From positions 125,397,494 to 125,461,493 of the forward strand of contig NC_081552.1 of assembly GCF_963082655.1 (NCBI RefSeq): a stretch of DNA of 64,000 bases. The letters run 5' to 3'. Source of the stretch: Stomoxys calcitrans. Its lineage: Eukaryota; Arthropoda; Insecta; Diptera; Muscidae. This document shows positions 21,901-33,674 of this stretch, piece after piece. The notes under the pieces were generated by a model. It made no database searches. It was not told the origin of the DNA and saw only the letters and a list, made by a program, of their open reading frames with translations. Made by a program: the position numbers and the translations under genes. Position 1 is the stretch's first letter. Every line of letters starts with the position of its first letter.

Positions 21901-22363
21901 TGGACAAATTTGCATTTGTCCTTAACTTAAGCTTTAAATATTTTTGAATTTATTACCCTGAATTATAGAGTATTATTGTGAATTATCTATAACATAAGAT
22001 TTGAATTGCCATTTAGTTCTAAGTTTGCTATTGAAATGTAATAGAATCTAAGTTATTGTGAATTAATTGTTTTTAAGAGTTTAGTACAAAAGGTTAGCTG
22101 TTAACTTTTTATGCCCACTCACTTCACTTACTCTACAACCGCAGTCAAGGTGAGCAACACAAGCTATTTCTCCTCTTTTTCCACAATAAACTCTAACATA
22201 TACTCGTCATAAACCGAAATCTAACCATCTTTTTATTTCACACTTTTAATTTTGGGCTACCTCAACCTTTCACTTTACTTATTATTCCTCTGTGTACGAG
22301 CTAATCCGCTCATTCTATTCACCCCCGCTACGTACACATAGGAAAACCCCCCAATTTTGTGCA
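21901..22363 (+). repeat. 3' LTR (463 bp)
   Basis: It matches the 5' LTR except for C to A in the 'ccctgacttatag' stretch, a 3-bp deletion (CCA) after 'ctctaaca', and absence of the 97-bp segment after 'tgtgtacga'. AATAAA is at 22185-22190. ATCAG follows at 22364. Confidence 0.95.
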
Positions 22364-22793
22364 ATCAGGTTATGAACCGATTTGAACTATACTTGGCGCA
22401 GTTGTTGGATATCATAACCAAACACGTCGTGCTAAATTTCATTCCAATCGGATAAGAATTGCGCACTCTAGAGGCTCAAGAAGTCAAGACCCAAGATCGG
22501 TTTATATGGCAGCTATATCAAAACATGGACCGATATGGCCCATTTACAATACCAACCGACCTACACTAATAAGAAGTATTTGTGCAAAATTTGAAGCGGC
22601 TAGCTTTACTCCTTTGGAAGTTAGCGTGCTTTCGACAGACAGACGGACGGACATGGCTAGATCGACATAAAATGTCACGACGATCAGGAATATATATACT
22701 TTATGGGGTCTCAGACGAATATTTCGAGTAGTTACAATCAGAATGACGAAATTAGTATACCCCCCATCTTATGGTGGAGGGTATAAAAATTTT
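22364..22793 (+). mobile_element. mini-me/DINE-like element, right half
   Basis: It continues the unit interrupted at 10578, then the tail: CAAAACATGGACCGATATGG, GACAGACAGACGGACGGACA, a TA-rich tract and ATGGTGGAGGGTATA at 22772-22786. Confidence 0.85.
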
Positions 22794-23270
22794 AGGTCAT
22801 ACAAATATTCCATTTTTCGCAGTGCTGCAGAAACAACTTTAAGAGCAGATTTATTTAATTGGTGCTGTTGCAGGCCATTCCAAAACACTGTTTTTGTAGG
22901 ACTCGTAAATGGACATATTTTGCAGGCCCTTCAGCAGGCATATATCAAGCAATGGGAGGTGCATGACATCGTGCCAATGACACACAATGTTATTTTGAAA
23001 TCGTGTTTACATTTGTGTAGAAGTACTGGTAATTGGCTTTGCAGGCATATGCGTATGCATGTATATCGTCTCTTAATTCCCGAGCGTACATGTAGACATA
23101 TGTCTATAAAACAACAATACATTTGCGAATACATGCTGATTATAACGCGATTTATTCGTATTTGACACACATGAGGGAAGTGTAGCATAGGTTCTGCTAA
23201 AAATTTATACAAAATAAATTTAGTTGAATGACATAATTTTATTTTATTATACATACCAAGCTTCTGTCAA
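22794..23270. other. Unassigned intron-like sequence
   Basis: Not obviously repetitive within the window. A 140-codon open stretch crosses 22743-23165 but begins inside the repeat tail, has no domain and no codon pattern that persuades me. Probably host intron. Confidence 0.4.
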
Positions 23271-23850
23271 TCCATCAAATATTAAAGCTTCTAGGAACCG
23301 AACAAGGATGATCGAGAGACTGGTTTATATGGGAGCTATATCAGGTTATAGACTGATTTGGACCGTAATTGGCACAGTTGTTGAAAGTAGTAACAGAACA
23401 CTACATGCAAAATTTCGCCAAATCGAACAAACATTAAGGCTTCCAGGCGCTCAAGAAATTAAATCTGGAGATCGGTTTATATGGGAGTTATATCAGGTTA
23501 TTATTAGACCCATTTGGACCGTACTTGACACAGATGTTGCAAGTAGTAACAGAACACTACATACAAAATTGGACAAGAATTGCGGCTGGTAAGGCCTCAA
23601 GAAGTCAAATCGGAAGACCGGTTTATATGGGAGCTATATTTAAATCTGAACCGATATGGCCCATTTGCAACGACCAAAAGTCAATAGTAAGTATCTGTGC
23701 AAAATTTCAAGCGGCTAGCTTTACGCGTTCGACCGCTATCGTGATTTCGACAGACGAACGGACGGACATGGCTAGATCGACTGAGAACGTCGAGACGATT
23801 ATGAATATGTATACTTTATGGGATCTTAGACGAATATTATAAAGTGTTAC
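23271..23850 (+). mobile_element. Diverged mini-me/DINE-like element
   Basis: Units read 'ggtttatatgggagctatatcaggttatagac...ttgaaagtagtaacagaacactacatgcaaaattt', followed by the tail with GACAGACGAACGGACGGACA and 'tatgtatactttatgggatcttagacgaatatt'. The GGGAGC and AGTAGTAACAG variants mark an older subfamily than the flanking copies. Confidence 0.7.
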
Positions 23851-24128
23851 TATATATAATAAAAAATATATAATATAAGAAAAATATATATAACGTAATA
23901 TAAAATCTAACTGTTAAAATGCAACATTAAATGTCTTTTTTAAGTGTCAGATAGGTTTATGATATTATATAACTTGTCAAATTGATAGCATATTCGACGA
24001 AAGGGATCATTGTTTGCAAAATTTGTGGTATGAAATGTTGTACTTAATAATTCAAAATTTCTGGTAGGTCTGATCGGAAAATTCTGGCTTAATTTTTCCA
24101 TGGATGATATTCATAACAAAATTAACAT
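23851..24128. other. AT-rich spacer
   Basis: TA-rich sequence; no gene or repeat recognised. Confidence 0.4.
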
Positions 24129-25190
24129 TCAGCATAGCTCTGCGGCTGGTTTCATAAGGTCCAGTCTCAACTCATATGTAGGTACAGACTGCCGATCCCA
24201 CCCATGTCCTCGGAGGCAAAACAAAAGGAATTGCTTTTGAACAGATTCGACCAGATTAGAGTGAAGAGTATATAAAAAAAAATATAAAGAAGTGTATACA
24301 TTTTTTTGCCATAGGAATATCATTAAGCTGTGCTCCAATGTTTCATCAATCCAAGGGCGCCGTAAGCATAACCAACTGTCATAGAGATATGGTAACGAAA
24401 GTTTAAACGTGGATCCATAGGTAGCCCAATATATTTAAATGAATCGGCTGATTCAAGCTCATCAGATCCGATAAAATAATTTGTGATAAAAGGACTTTGT
24501 CTAGAAAAGCGCAACATTTTGCATTTGGAAATATTCAATTGCATAACGTTAATAGTGCACTAATCGTAAAAGAGATCATGATCGGACTGGAGATAATACT
24601 GATCATCTGGGTCATTAGAAGACCTAAAAATTTGCAGGTCATCGGCAAACATCAAAATATTAGAATGCTTTATTATGTTAAATAAATCATTAATGAAAAG
24701 ACAAAAAAAGATCGGGCCGAGATGGCTACCTTGGGGAACACTGGAGGAAACAATGATGGTTTTAGAGATCGCATTACCAAATTTCACATTTTGTGTACGG
24801 CCAATCAGATATGAACTTAACATACCGAATTACTGAAACCATATAAATCTAATTTCATCATCAGAAGTGTATAATTAACCTTATCGAACGCTTTACTAAA
24901 ACCCATCGTTGACAAGACATGTAAATTCCAACAGATTTGTTATTTGTTTGTTTGCCCTGGATCCGTGTTGTCATGAAGATAGTAATATGGAAACCTGATG
25001 AGAAATAGATTCTGTCAATATCTTCTCCATTAACTAAGTATGAAGATGCCCCTGTTATAACATGCATCATTACAACTTCCACATTTAAACAATGGTAGAT
25101 ATCCAAATTTAATGAATTATTAAAAAGTATCAATAAAAGATAGCAAAGTTGATCCGCACACCGTTTCAAAATGCTAGCTGGCACACCTGC
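24129..25190 (-). pseudogene. Jockey/CR1-like LINE reverse transcriptase relic
   Basis: On the minus strand, 25184-24861 carries degenerate RT N-terminal sequence (ASILKRCADQLCYLLLILFNNSL). The frame at 24823-24560 has SSVPQGSHLGPIFFCLFINDL and MFADDLQIF, the RT motifs around the FADD active site. The frame at 24544-24323 has LNISKCKMLRFSR and YIGLPMDPRLNF. At least three frames are used, so the gene is broken. No 3' UTR poly(A) is evident. Confidence 0.8.
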
Positions 25191-25218
25191 AGACTAGCAA
25201 GAAATGTAGATTTTAACA

Positions 25219-26316
25219 AGTAAAAGCGTGCTAAGTTCGGCCGGGCCGAATCTTATATACCCTCCACCATAGATCGCATTTGTCGAGTTCTTTTCCCGGC
25301 ATCTCTTCTTAGGCAAAAAAGGATATAAGAAAAGAGTTGCTCTTCTATTAAAACGATATCAAGATATGGTCCGGTTCGGACCACAATTAAATTATATGTT
25401 GGAGACCTGTGTAAAATTTCAGCCAATTCGTATAAGAATTGCGCCCATTGGGGCTCACGTAGTAAAATAGAGAGAACGATTTACATGGGATCTGTATCGG
25501 GCTATAGACCGATTCAGACCATAATAATGGTCATGAGAGGATCCATCGTACAAAATTTCAGGCATATCGGATAATAATTGCGACCTCTAGGGGTCAAGAA
25601 GTCAAGATCCCAGATCGGTTTATATGGTAGCTATATCAGGTTATGAACCGATTTGAACCTTATTTGACACAGTTGTTGAAAGTAAAAAAAAAAATACGTC
25701 ATGCAAAATTTCAGCCAAATCGGATAGGAATTGCGCCCTCTAGAAGCTCAAGAAGTCAAATCCCCAGATCTGTTTATATGACAGCAATATCAGGTTATGG
25801 ACCGACCAACCATACTTGGCACAGTTGTTGGATATCATAACGAAATACTTCGTGCAAAAATTCATTCAAATCGGATAAGAATTGCGCACTCTAGAGGCTC
25901 AAGAAGTCAAGACCCAAGATCGGTTTATATGGCAGCTATATCAGGTTATGTACCGATTTGAACCATACTCGGCACAGTTGTTGCATATCATAAAAAAACA
26001 CGTCGTGCAAAATTTCGTTTTAATCAGATAAGAATTGCGCCCTCTAGAGGCTCAAGAAGTCAAGACCCAAGATCGGTTTATATGGCAGCTATATCAGGTT
26101 ATGGACCGATTTGAACTATACTTGGCACAGTTGTTGGATATCATAACAAAACACGTCGTGCAAAATTTCATTCCAATCGGATAAGAATTGCGCTCTCTAG
26201 AGGCTCAAGAAGTCAAGACCCAAGATCGGTTTATATGGCAGCTATATCAAAACATGGACCGATATGGCCCATTTACAATACCAACCGACCTACACTAATA
26301 AGAAGTATTTGTATAA
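25219..26316 (+). mobile_element. mini-me/DINE-like element lacking its tail
   Basis: Complete head (ACAAGTAAAAGCGTGCTAAG to GGATATAAGAAAAGAG) and 153-bp units. It stops at 'ctaataagaagtatttgt' before the (GGAC)n tail. The following bases (26317-26465) are unassigned. Confidence 0.8.
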
Positions 26317-26465
26317 GTTGCATAAAAGTCGTCACTCTTATTCGTATTCACCAAGTATTCTTTGCCTACACTACGTTTCTTCCCGGCAAGTCAATTTAGG
26401 ACCATTTACATTAGGGAGATGACTTATTGATTTTTTTCGCAAATATTATTTCCTGTTGCACGATT

Positions 26466-26945
26466 ATGGGTTGCTTTCTATATACAGGATTGGACAACCC
26501 TTGTGTTGTAATCTGCTAACTGACAGCTCTATCGTAAAGCTTGACATTTTGGAGGTTGTACGTACTCAGAACGTTTTGATATACGAGCGCAATTTTTTGT
26601 TGTTTACAATAACTTAAAATATTCATCACGCCCAAAAAATAGGATTAAATCGTAAACATTTTCGTGCGATTATTTTTTACAACCTTCGATGTCGATTAAC
26701 TCAACAACAGTGCATCGATGAACTTAGTTCAATTTTTTATGAAACTCCATTGAGAACCAGTGTTTATCGATTTAATGGTGAATTCAACCGTGGTCGTATT
26801 TCACTCCAAGACGAATTTAGTGAACGTCGTCCAAAATCAGTTGTTGTTCCACAACCCATTGATGCTTTGCGCCAACTGATATTGCTAGATCGTAATGTGA
26901 TCAATCGCGAGAGACTCTAAGGTTACTGCATGAACATTTGATTGT
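26466..26945 (+). pseudogene. mariner transposon, 5' part
   Basis: The left end GGGTTGCTTTCTATATAC resembles the terminal repeat of the copy at 37227. The frame then gives FRAIIFYNLRCRLTQQQC and NGEFNRGRISLQDEFSERRP, the mariner transposase N-terminal DNA-binding region. It is interrupted at 26946 by a mini-me element and resumes at 28424. Confidence 0.8.
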
Positions 26946-28423
26946 AAAACAAGTAAAAGCGTGCTAAGTTCGGCCGGGCCGAATCTTTTATACCCTCCAC
27001 CATGGATCGCATTTGTCGAGTTCTTTTCCCGGCATCTCTTCTTAGGCGAAAAAGGATATAAGAAAAGAGTTGCTCTGCTATTAAAACGATATCAAGATAT
27101 GGTCCGGTTCGGACCACAATTAAATTATATGTTGGAGACCTGTGTAAGATTTCAGCCAATTCGTATAAGAATTGGGCCCATTGGGGCTCACGAAGTAAAA
27201 TAGAGAGAACTATTTATATGGGATCTGTATCGGGCTATAGACCGACTCAGACCATAATAAACACGTTTGTTTATGGTCATGAGAGGATCCGTCGTACAAA
27301 ATTTCAGGCATATCGGATAATAATTGCGACCTCTAGGGGTCAAGAAGTCAAGATCCCAGATCGGTTTATATGGCAGCTATATCAAGTTATGAACCGATTT
27401 GAACCTTATATGACACAGTTGTTGAAAGTAAAAATAAAATACGTCATGCAAAATTTCAGCCAAATCGGATAGGAATTGCGCCCTCTAAAAGCTCAAGAAG
27501 TCAAATCCCCAGATCTGTTTATATAACAGCTATATCAGGTTATGGACCGATTTCAACCATACTTGGCACAGTTGTTGGATACCATAACGAAATACTTCGT
27601 GCAAAAATTTATTCAAATCGGATAAGAATTGTGCCCTCTAGAGGCTCAAGAAGTCAAGACCCAAGATCGGTTTATATGGCAGCTATATCAGGTTATGGAC
27701 CGATTTAAACCATACTTGGCACAGTTGTTGGGTATCATAACAAAACACATCGTGCGAAATTCCATTCCATTCGGATAAGAATTGCGCCCTCTAGAGGCTC
27801 AAGAAGTCAAGACCCAAGATCGGTTTATATGGCAGCTATATCAGGTTAAGAACCGATTTGAACCATACTTGGCACAGTTGTTGGATATAATAACAAAACA
27901 CGTGGTGCAAAATTTCATTCTGATCGCATAAGAATTGCGCACGCTAGAGGCTCAAGAAGTCAAGACCCAAGATCGGTTTATATGGCAGCTATATCAGGTT
28001 ATGGACCGATTTAAACTATACTTGGCGCAGTTGTTGGATATCATAACCAAACACGTCGTGCAAAATTTCATTCCAATCGGATAAGAATTGCGCACTCTAG
28101 AGGCTCAAGAAGTCAAGACCCAAGATCGGTTTATATGGCAGCTATATCAAAACATGGACCGATATGGCCCATTTACAATACCAACCGACCTACACTAATA
28201 AGAAGTATTTGTGCAAAATTTCAAGCGGCTAGCTTTACTCCTTTGGAAGTTAGCGTGCTTTCGACAGACAGACGGACGGACGGACATGGCTAGATCGACA
28301 TAAAATGTCACGACGATCAAGAATATATATACTTTATGGGGTCCCAGACGAATATTTCGAGTAGTTACAAACAGAATGACGAAATTAGTATACCCCCCAT
28401 CTTATGGTGGAGGGTATAAAAAT
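26946..28423 (+). mobile_element. mini-me/DINE-like element inserted in mariner
   Basis: Full-length copy, head at 26950 and tail ending ATGGTGGAGGGTATA at about 28418. Unit marks include 27666 and 27819 (153 bp). Around 15 bases of mariner coding sequence seem to be missing at the junction, so no clean target duplication is visible. Confidence 0.85.
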
Positions 28424-28838
28424 CCTACAAAAATTGCCAATCGCTAAAAAAGGCTCGTTTCGATTGGTCGAAAGAAATGCTCCAAAAATACAATCGCGGT
28501 GCTTCAAAACACGTCATTGACATGGTGACAAGCAATGAATCGTGGATTTACGCGCATGAGCCCGAAAGTAAATAGCAGTCGACTATATGGGTGTTTCAAG
28601 ATGAGCCAAATCCAATAAAAGTTGCTGGCGCACGAAGAACTTCTAAGGAAATGATCGAATGTTTTTTTGGAAAAACTGGTCATGTCGCAATCGTGCCACT
28701 AAAACAATGCAGTCAATTCTGAGTGGTATACAACCATTTGTTTGCCAGTTGTCTTCCAAAAAATAAAGAAAACCAACCGCCGAAGACTGATCTTTCTTCA
28801 TTACGACAATATGTCTTACACATTGGCTCAAACAACTC
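28424..28838 (+). pseudogene. mariner transposon, middle part
   Basis: It encodes KARFDWSKEMLQKYNRGASK, then SNESWIYAHEPESK, the region around the second catalytic Asp of the mariner DD34D triad. In this copy the position where mariners have D (in D-E-S-W) reads N-E-S-W. In-frame stops occur (TAG near 28575). A second repeat insertion cuts it at 28839 and the 3' third is gone. Confidence 0.75.
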
Positions 28839-30012
28839 CATTTTTTATACCCTCCACCATAGGATGGGGGTGTACTATTTTCGTCATTCTGTTTGTAACT
28901 ACTCAAAATATTCGTCTGAGATCCCATAAAGTATATATATTCTTGATCGTCGCGACATTTTATGTCGATCTAGCCATGTCTGTCCGTCCGTCTGTCTGTC
29001 GAAAGCACGCTAACTTCCGAAGGAGTAAAGCTACCCGCTTGAAATTTTGCACAAATATTTCTTATTAGCGTAGGTCGGTTGGGATAGTAAATGGGTCATA
29101 TCGATCCATGTTTTGATATAGCTGCCATGTAAACCGATCTCGGGTCTTGACTCTTGAGCCTCTAGAGTGAGCAATTCTTACCCGAGTGGAGTGAAATTTT
29201 GCACGACGTTTTTTGTTATGATATTCAACAACTGCGTTAAATATGTTTCAAATCGGTCCATAACCTGATATAGCTGCCACATAAACCGATCTTGGATCTT
29301 GACTTCTTGAGCCTCTAGAGTGCGCAATTCTTATCTGATTGTAATGAAATTTTGCACGACGTGTTTTGTTATGATGGCCAACAACTGTGCGAAGTATGGT
29401 TCAAATCGGTTCATAACCTGATATAGCTGCCATATAAACCGATCTTGGGTCTTGACTTCTTGAGTCTCTAGAGTGCGCAATTTTTATCCGATTTGAATGA
29501 ATTTTTGTACGAAGTATTTTGTTATGATATCCGTCCAACTGTGCCAAGTATGGTTCAAATCGGTCTATAACCTGATATAGCTGTCATATAAATAGATCTG
29601 GGGACTTGATTTCTTGAGCTTCTAGGGGTCGCAATTATTATCCGCTTTGCCTGAAATTTTGTACGACGGATCCTCTCATGACCATCAACATTCGTGTTTA
29701 TTATGGCATGAATCGGTCTATAGCCCGATACAGCTCCCATATAAATCGATCTCTCTATTTTATTACTTGAGCCCCCAAAGGGCGCAATTCTAATTCTAAT
29801 TGGCTGACATTTTACACAGGTCTCCAACATATTATTTAATTGTGGTCCAAACCGGACTATATCTTGATATCGCTCTAATAGCAGAGCAAATCTTTTCTTA
29901 TATCCTTTTCTACCTAAAAAGAGATGCCGAGAAAAGAACTCGACAAATGCGATCCATGGTGGAGGGTATATAAGATTCGGCCCGGCCGAACTTAGTACGC
30001 TTTTACTTGTTT
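28839..30012 (-). mobile_element. mini-me/DINE-like element (minus strand) cutting mariner
   Basis: Tail first (TATACCCTCCACCATAGGAT at about 28847), short (GTCC)n at about 28980, diverged inner units, head ending CGCTTTTACTTGT at about 30010. It belongs to a slightly diverged subfamily (GAGCCCCCAAAGGGCGCAAT). Confidence 0.8.
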
Positions 30013-30308
30013 TTTTAACCGATTTTGCTGAAATTTTAAACAGTGGGTTTTTCTGTGCCACACGATATCCGACCTTAATGTGGTTGAGATCGGCTTATAA
30101 TATATCTGGCAAAAAGACAAATATTTTGTTCTACAAAATTGGATAGTGACATATATATTAGACCACTCAATGTCCGTGCCGAATTTGGGTGCTTAATTTA
30201 TCCAATTTTCACCGGATTGTGACGTAATGGGGTTTACATATATACTCGAGGTGGTGGATATCCAAAGTTCGGCCCGACCGAACTAAATGCCTTCTTACTT
30301 GTTTTTAT
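30013..30308 (-). mobile_element. Short diverged mini-me-like element
   Basis: It ends in TTCGGCCCGACCGAACTAAA and TTCTTACTTGTTT, a variant of the mini-me head, and has one 'accgattttgctgaaattttaaacagtg' unit. It is a distinct subfamily. Confidence 0.6.
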
Positions 30309-30367
30309 CTCACATTATTTTCAGGTTTATATATATAATGCATTTACTTAGCATTAAATTCGCCAAC

Positions 30368-32176
30368 TTAGCTGACCCGGGTCCGCTCCGTTGCGCCTTC
30401 TTTTACTGTATATGGAACAAAAGTTTCCTTGGAATATTTATTTTCGACAATTAAAGATCTTTTAGTGAAATACCATGCTACGAAAATAGTAATTGCTTGA
30501 CTAACAGTTTAACATTATAAGTGCCTTTATCTGAATCCCATATGATCTTTATTGGTCTACGAATTTAAGTTAGGATGTAAGGTGTACTCCATTCTTAAAA
30601 TACTTCATTTCAGCCCGATATTCTCATGAAGTCTGTTTTAGTGGTATTTTCGGGGGAGAGGTGGTCCCCCAAATACTTGGCCCTGAAAAAATATCAGCAT
30701 CGTGCTCTTCTCTCAAATACTATTTATTTAAACCCCATATTGCCATTAGATTAAGGGGAGGTCCCCCAAACACATGGCTCCAAAATTGGTTATCAAATTA
30801 GTTTTCTAATCTCAAATACCTTTCATGTGAGCCACATATTGGCAGCGTCGAAAAATTTTTTCTCTTTGGGGGTGTTTTTGGTACTGGGGTGGTCCCCCAA
30901 ATTCTAAGCCCTGAAAATATATTAGCAATGTGCTTTATTCTCATATATCTATATATCATTTATTTGAACCCCATATTGCCATTGCCCTCAAAATTGGACG
31001 TCAAATTCGTTTTCTAATCTCATTTAAACTCCTTATTGCAAAAGTCAGCAAATATATCCGGTTTGTGGTATTGGCCATAAAAACTATGAATATATAGTTC
31101 CACTCTCTTTAAGACCCAAATTGTCTTGGTGAGCAAATACGTCCTATTTGGGTGTTGTTATGGTGGTGGGACGTCTGCTAGACAGTTGGTCCCTAATGTT
31201 GATATCAGATACGTGGTCTACTCCCAAATTTATATAGTCGGCAAACATGACCGACTTGGGGGTGTTTTGAGGGTTGGGCGGCCACTCAGTGAGTTGGCCT
31301 TGAAAATATATATAGGATTCGTTTTCTATTCTAAAAACCCTCTTATTTGAGCCTCATATTGCAATACTCAGCAAATACTTCCTAATTGCTAGTTGGAGGG
31401 GTGGGGTGGCCATATTGCTATGGTCATAAATTTGTCCCCTATGGGGTATGTTTTTGGGGAGAGGCGGCCCCCCAAACACTTGGTCCCATATTTGGATATC
31501 AGATTCGAATTCTACACTCAAATACCTTTCATTTAAGCCCCATATTACCATGGTCAGTAAATAAGTCCTGTTTGGGGGTGGTTTGGGAAAGGGGTGGACC
31601 CCCAGAAAGTTTGTCTCACATTTGGATATCAGATTCGTATTCTACTCGTAAATACCTTTCATTTGAGTCCTATATTGCTATGGTCGGTAAATATGTCCGA
31701 TTTATGGGTTTTTTGGGGGTTGGGGTGGTCCCCCAAGCTCTTGGTCCAACAATTGTATATCAGATACGTTTTCTTATCCTAAATACCTTTCATTTGAGTC
31801 CCATATTGTCGTGATTTGTGTAAATATATGTTTGGCAGGTTTTAGGGTGGGGCAACCCCCCTAGGTACCCCATCCGAAATTTGGATACCAATTTTTTATT
31901 TTTAAGGTACTATATGAGAGCACACAAAATTTTGCTTAAAGCGCACCACCCATCTCCGAGATCTGGCGTTTCTGAAAATTAGGGTAAGGGGGAGGGTCCG
32001 CCCCTCTTCAGATATCAAATAATGTAGTACCCTATTTTCACCACGGGGTCAATATGTACCATCTGTGCTAATTTGAAGAAAATCGGTTCAGCCGTTTCTG
32101 AGTCTATGAGGAACACACAAACATTCAAACAAACAAATCTACAAACAAACACAAATTGATTTTTATATATAAGAAG
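30368..32176 (+). mobile_element. Unclassified repeat with GCTGACCCGGGTCCGCTCCG head
   Basis: It starts TTAGCTGACCCGGGTCCGCT and then TTCTTTTACTGTATATGGAA. Imperfect ~130-150 bp units follow ('tttcatttgagccccatattgccatggtc...ggtggtcccccaaa'). It ends 'gaaaatcggttcagccgtttctgagtc...aacaaacacaaattgatttttatatataag'. The same ends occur at 52714-53880, so these are element boundaries. No ORF of note. I cannot assign it to a transposon class. Confidence 0.7.
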
Positions 32177-32224
32177 ATGTAGTGTAGATTACCAACAAGA
32201 AATGACAAGAGTAGGTGTCCATAC

Positions 32225-32394
32225 CTGACGAAGTTTTACTTCCTTGCCAATAAGGTGGGTGCGCATCATTACAGCAAACACTCGAATACCCTCCGGAGGA
32301 AAGGCATAAGCTGTGCAGTCTTCGATACATTGGCCATCCGATATAACTTTCTTTTGTCCCGGAGGTATAATGTGTCGCCAGTTAGGGTCAATGC
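32225..32394 (-). CDS. Host exon: copper type II monooxygenase (DBH/MOXD1-like), partial
   Basis: The only recognised host coding sequence. The minus strand has acceptor CTATCTACAG (to 32395), a 170-bp exon starting with two bases of a split codon (phase 1), and donor CAG|GTATGG (32225/32224). The 56 codons are open and read IDPNWRHIIPP..., QCIEDCTAYAFPPEGI, RVFAVMMRTHLIGKEVK. This matches the C-terminal Cu2-monooxygenase domain, including the paired cysteines and the segment that in dopamine beta-hydroxylase holds the H-T-H copper ligands. Here that motif is R-T-H (CGC ACC CAC), so one ligand is replaced. In flies the candidates are tyramine beta-hydroxylase or MOXD1-like paralogues; I do not assign which. 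These enzymes hydroxylate amines or related substrates in the secretory pathway. Neighbouring exons are not found in the window. Confidence 0.8.
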
Positions 32395-33674
32395 CTGTAG
32401 ATAGGGAAGTGTAATTAGAATTAAATCACTATGAAAATGGTTATTTATGTGTCAAAGCAAATAAGACATTTCTTAAACATGTACATACAAAAAACATTAT
32501 GTAAAAAAATTTCTTCATCTTACACTAAGACTTACTTCATGTCGTACAAATACGTTTGATTTGCTATAGAGCATTTAAATATTTAACATTGACTGTAATT
32601 TATTCAAAAAATTATCGCAGGGTTCATACGAAATTATCCAGAGTATGTTATGGAAAAGCTTTTGAACATTTGTATCATAAAAAGAGAATAGATTGTACTC
32701 CAACGAAAGGACGTGTCAGAGGGCAATCCCCCCCCCCCCATTCCTATTCAAAAAATGAAAATCTGGCGGAGCCGTCTATATAATACACTACACCACCGAT
32801 TCGGCCCGGCCGAACTTTTACGCTTTTGCTTGTTTTCTTTTTGATCCCAATAAGCGAAACACGAAACTATAACAATCAGTTTACAATAACATATGCCGGC
32901 CCTCAGTGGGATAGAATCGAAAAAAGGTACACTGAATAAAAAAGCTGGCCAAAAATTTAAGTTTTTTACTTTTTCGTAGGATTTTAGCAATGAAAACGAG
33001 CCAAAGAAACAAAACTTAAAAATAAAGATGTTATCTTTAAATTAAATTTACTATTTACTAACGGATATGACCAACCGTTTTAATTTTTGATCGCTGATTG
33101 ATTCTGACTATCCAATTTTTATTTTTTGAAAAATTCTTTTTTCAAACTTAGCATCTTTACATAAAAAACTGAACATTTAAAGACGCTCCTATTTGTAAGG
33201 CTATTTTGCATCTTTAACTAAGGTACACTGTTGTCTTATCCCAAAGTCTATTTCCTAATTGTCAAGGTTATTTCAACCTTCATTTTAGATTTTTGTCTTG
33301 ATTAAAAAGACGAAGAGTTAAGGATTAATTAACCATTTAAAATAAAAAAACCTTTACAAGAAAAAAATCTTTCGCCAAAAAGAATGTTTCCTTAAAAAGT
33401 TGGAAAATGGATCATCTTTAAATTAAGTTTGCTAGTCTTTGACTAGCAAACTTAATTTTAATTTTTTAGTGTAGTAAACAGTTTTGAAAATTAGTGAATA
33501 ATTTAAAAAAAATTGTAAGAAAAATTTTTTTAGAGTTTTGTGTATAATCTGTGTATATTTAAAAAAAAAAAAAAAACAAAAATAAGTTCTGCCAGAATTT
33601 TTTTTTACAAAAATCCCCAAAATACCTATTTCGGGCAAAGAAAATTTTAAACCTGAAACTTTTTAGTAAATTGC
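32395..33674. other. Intron-like unique sequence with a short repeat head
   Basis: AT-rich. It contains a C9-10 run near 32730, an isolated mini-me head remnant (TTCGGCCCGGCCGAACTTTT at about 32800) and a perfect hairpin at 33420-33458. No coding signal. Confidence 0.5.
33420..33458. repeat. Perfect 18-bp inverted repeat
   Basis: The arms AAATTAAGTTTGCTAGTC and GACTAGCAAACTTAATTT are separated by TTT. The arms match perfectly. A related but diverged TTAAATTAAATTTACTA lies near 33040, so it may be part of a foldback element. Confidence 0.9.

Larger units (their letters stand above)
10579..22363 (+). mobile_element. Complete 11.8-kb BEL/Pao LTR retrotransposon with long leader and 3' accessory ORF
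   Basis: Order: 5' LTR (10579-11141), leader (11142-15776), gag-protease-RT-RNase H frame (15777-19907, one internal TGA), integrase frame (19897-21132, shifted), accessory zinc-knuckle ORF (21278-21883), 3' LTR (21901-22363). The LTRs start TG and end CA, are flanked by the ATCAG duplication, and differ by one substitution in shared positions plus a 3-bp and a 97-bp indel, so the insertion is young. Domain order with DUF1759-like Gag, YVDD RT and integrase after RNase H identifies BEL/Pao. At 11.8 kb it is much longer than the usual 5-8 kb, mostly because of the leader. The two breaks in pol make this copy unlikely to be autonomous. Confidence 0.95.

Noticed and set aside
21884..22363. An envelope gene in the first BEL element.
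   Set aside because: The 3' ORF has no signal peptide, membrane segment or cysteine pattern of an envelope protein; it is a zinc-knuckle protein.
22743..23165. A 140-codon frame beginning in a repeat tail.
   Set aside because: Its first 15 or so codons are the mini-me tail and the rest shows no family resemblance or splice context.
32225..32394. The monooxygenase exon as a retrocopied pseudogene.
   Set aside because: It has consensus splice sites on both sides and ends at exon borders, so it is a genomic exon. A duplicated orphan exon cannot be excluded.
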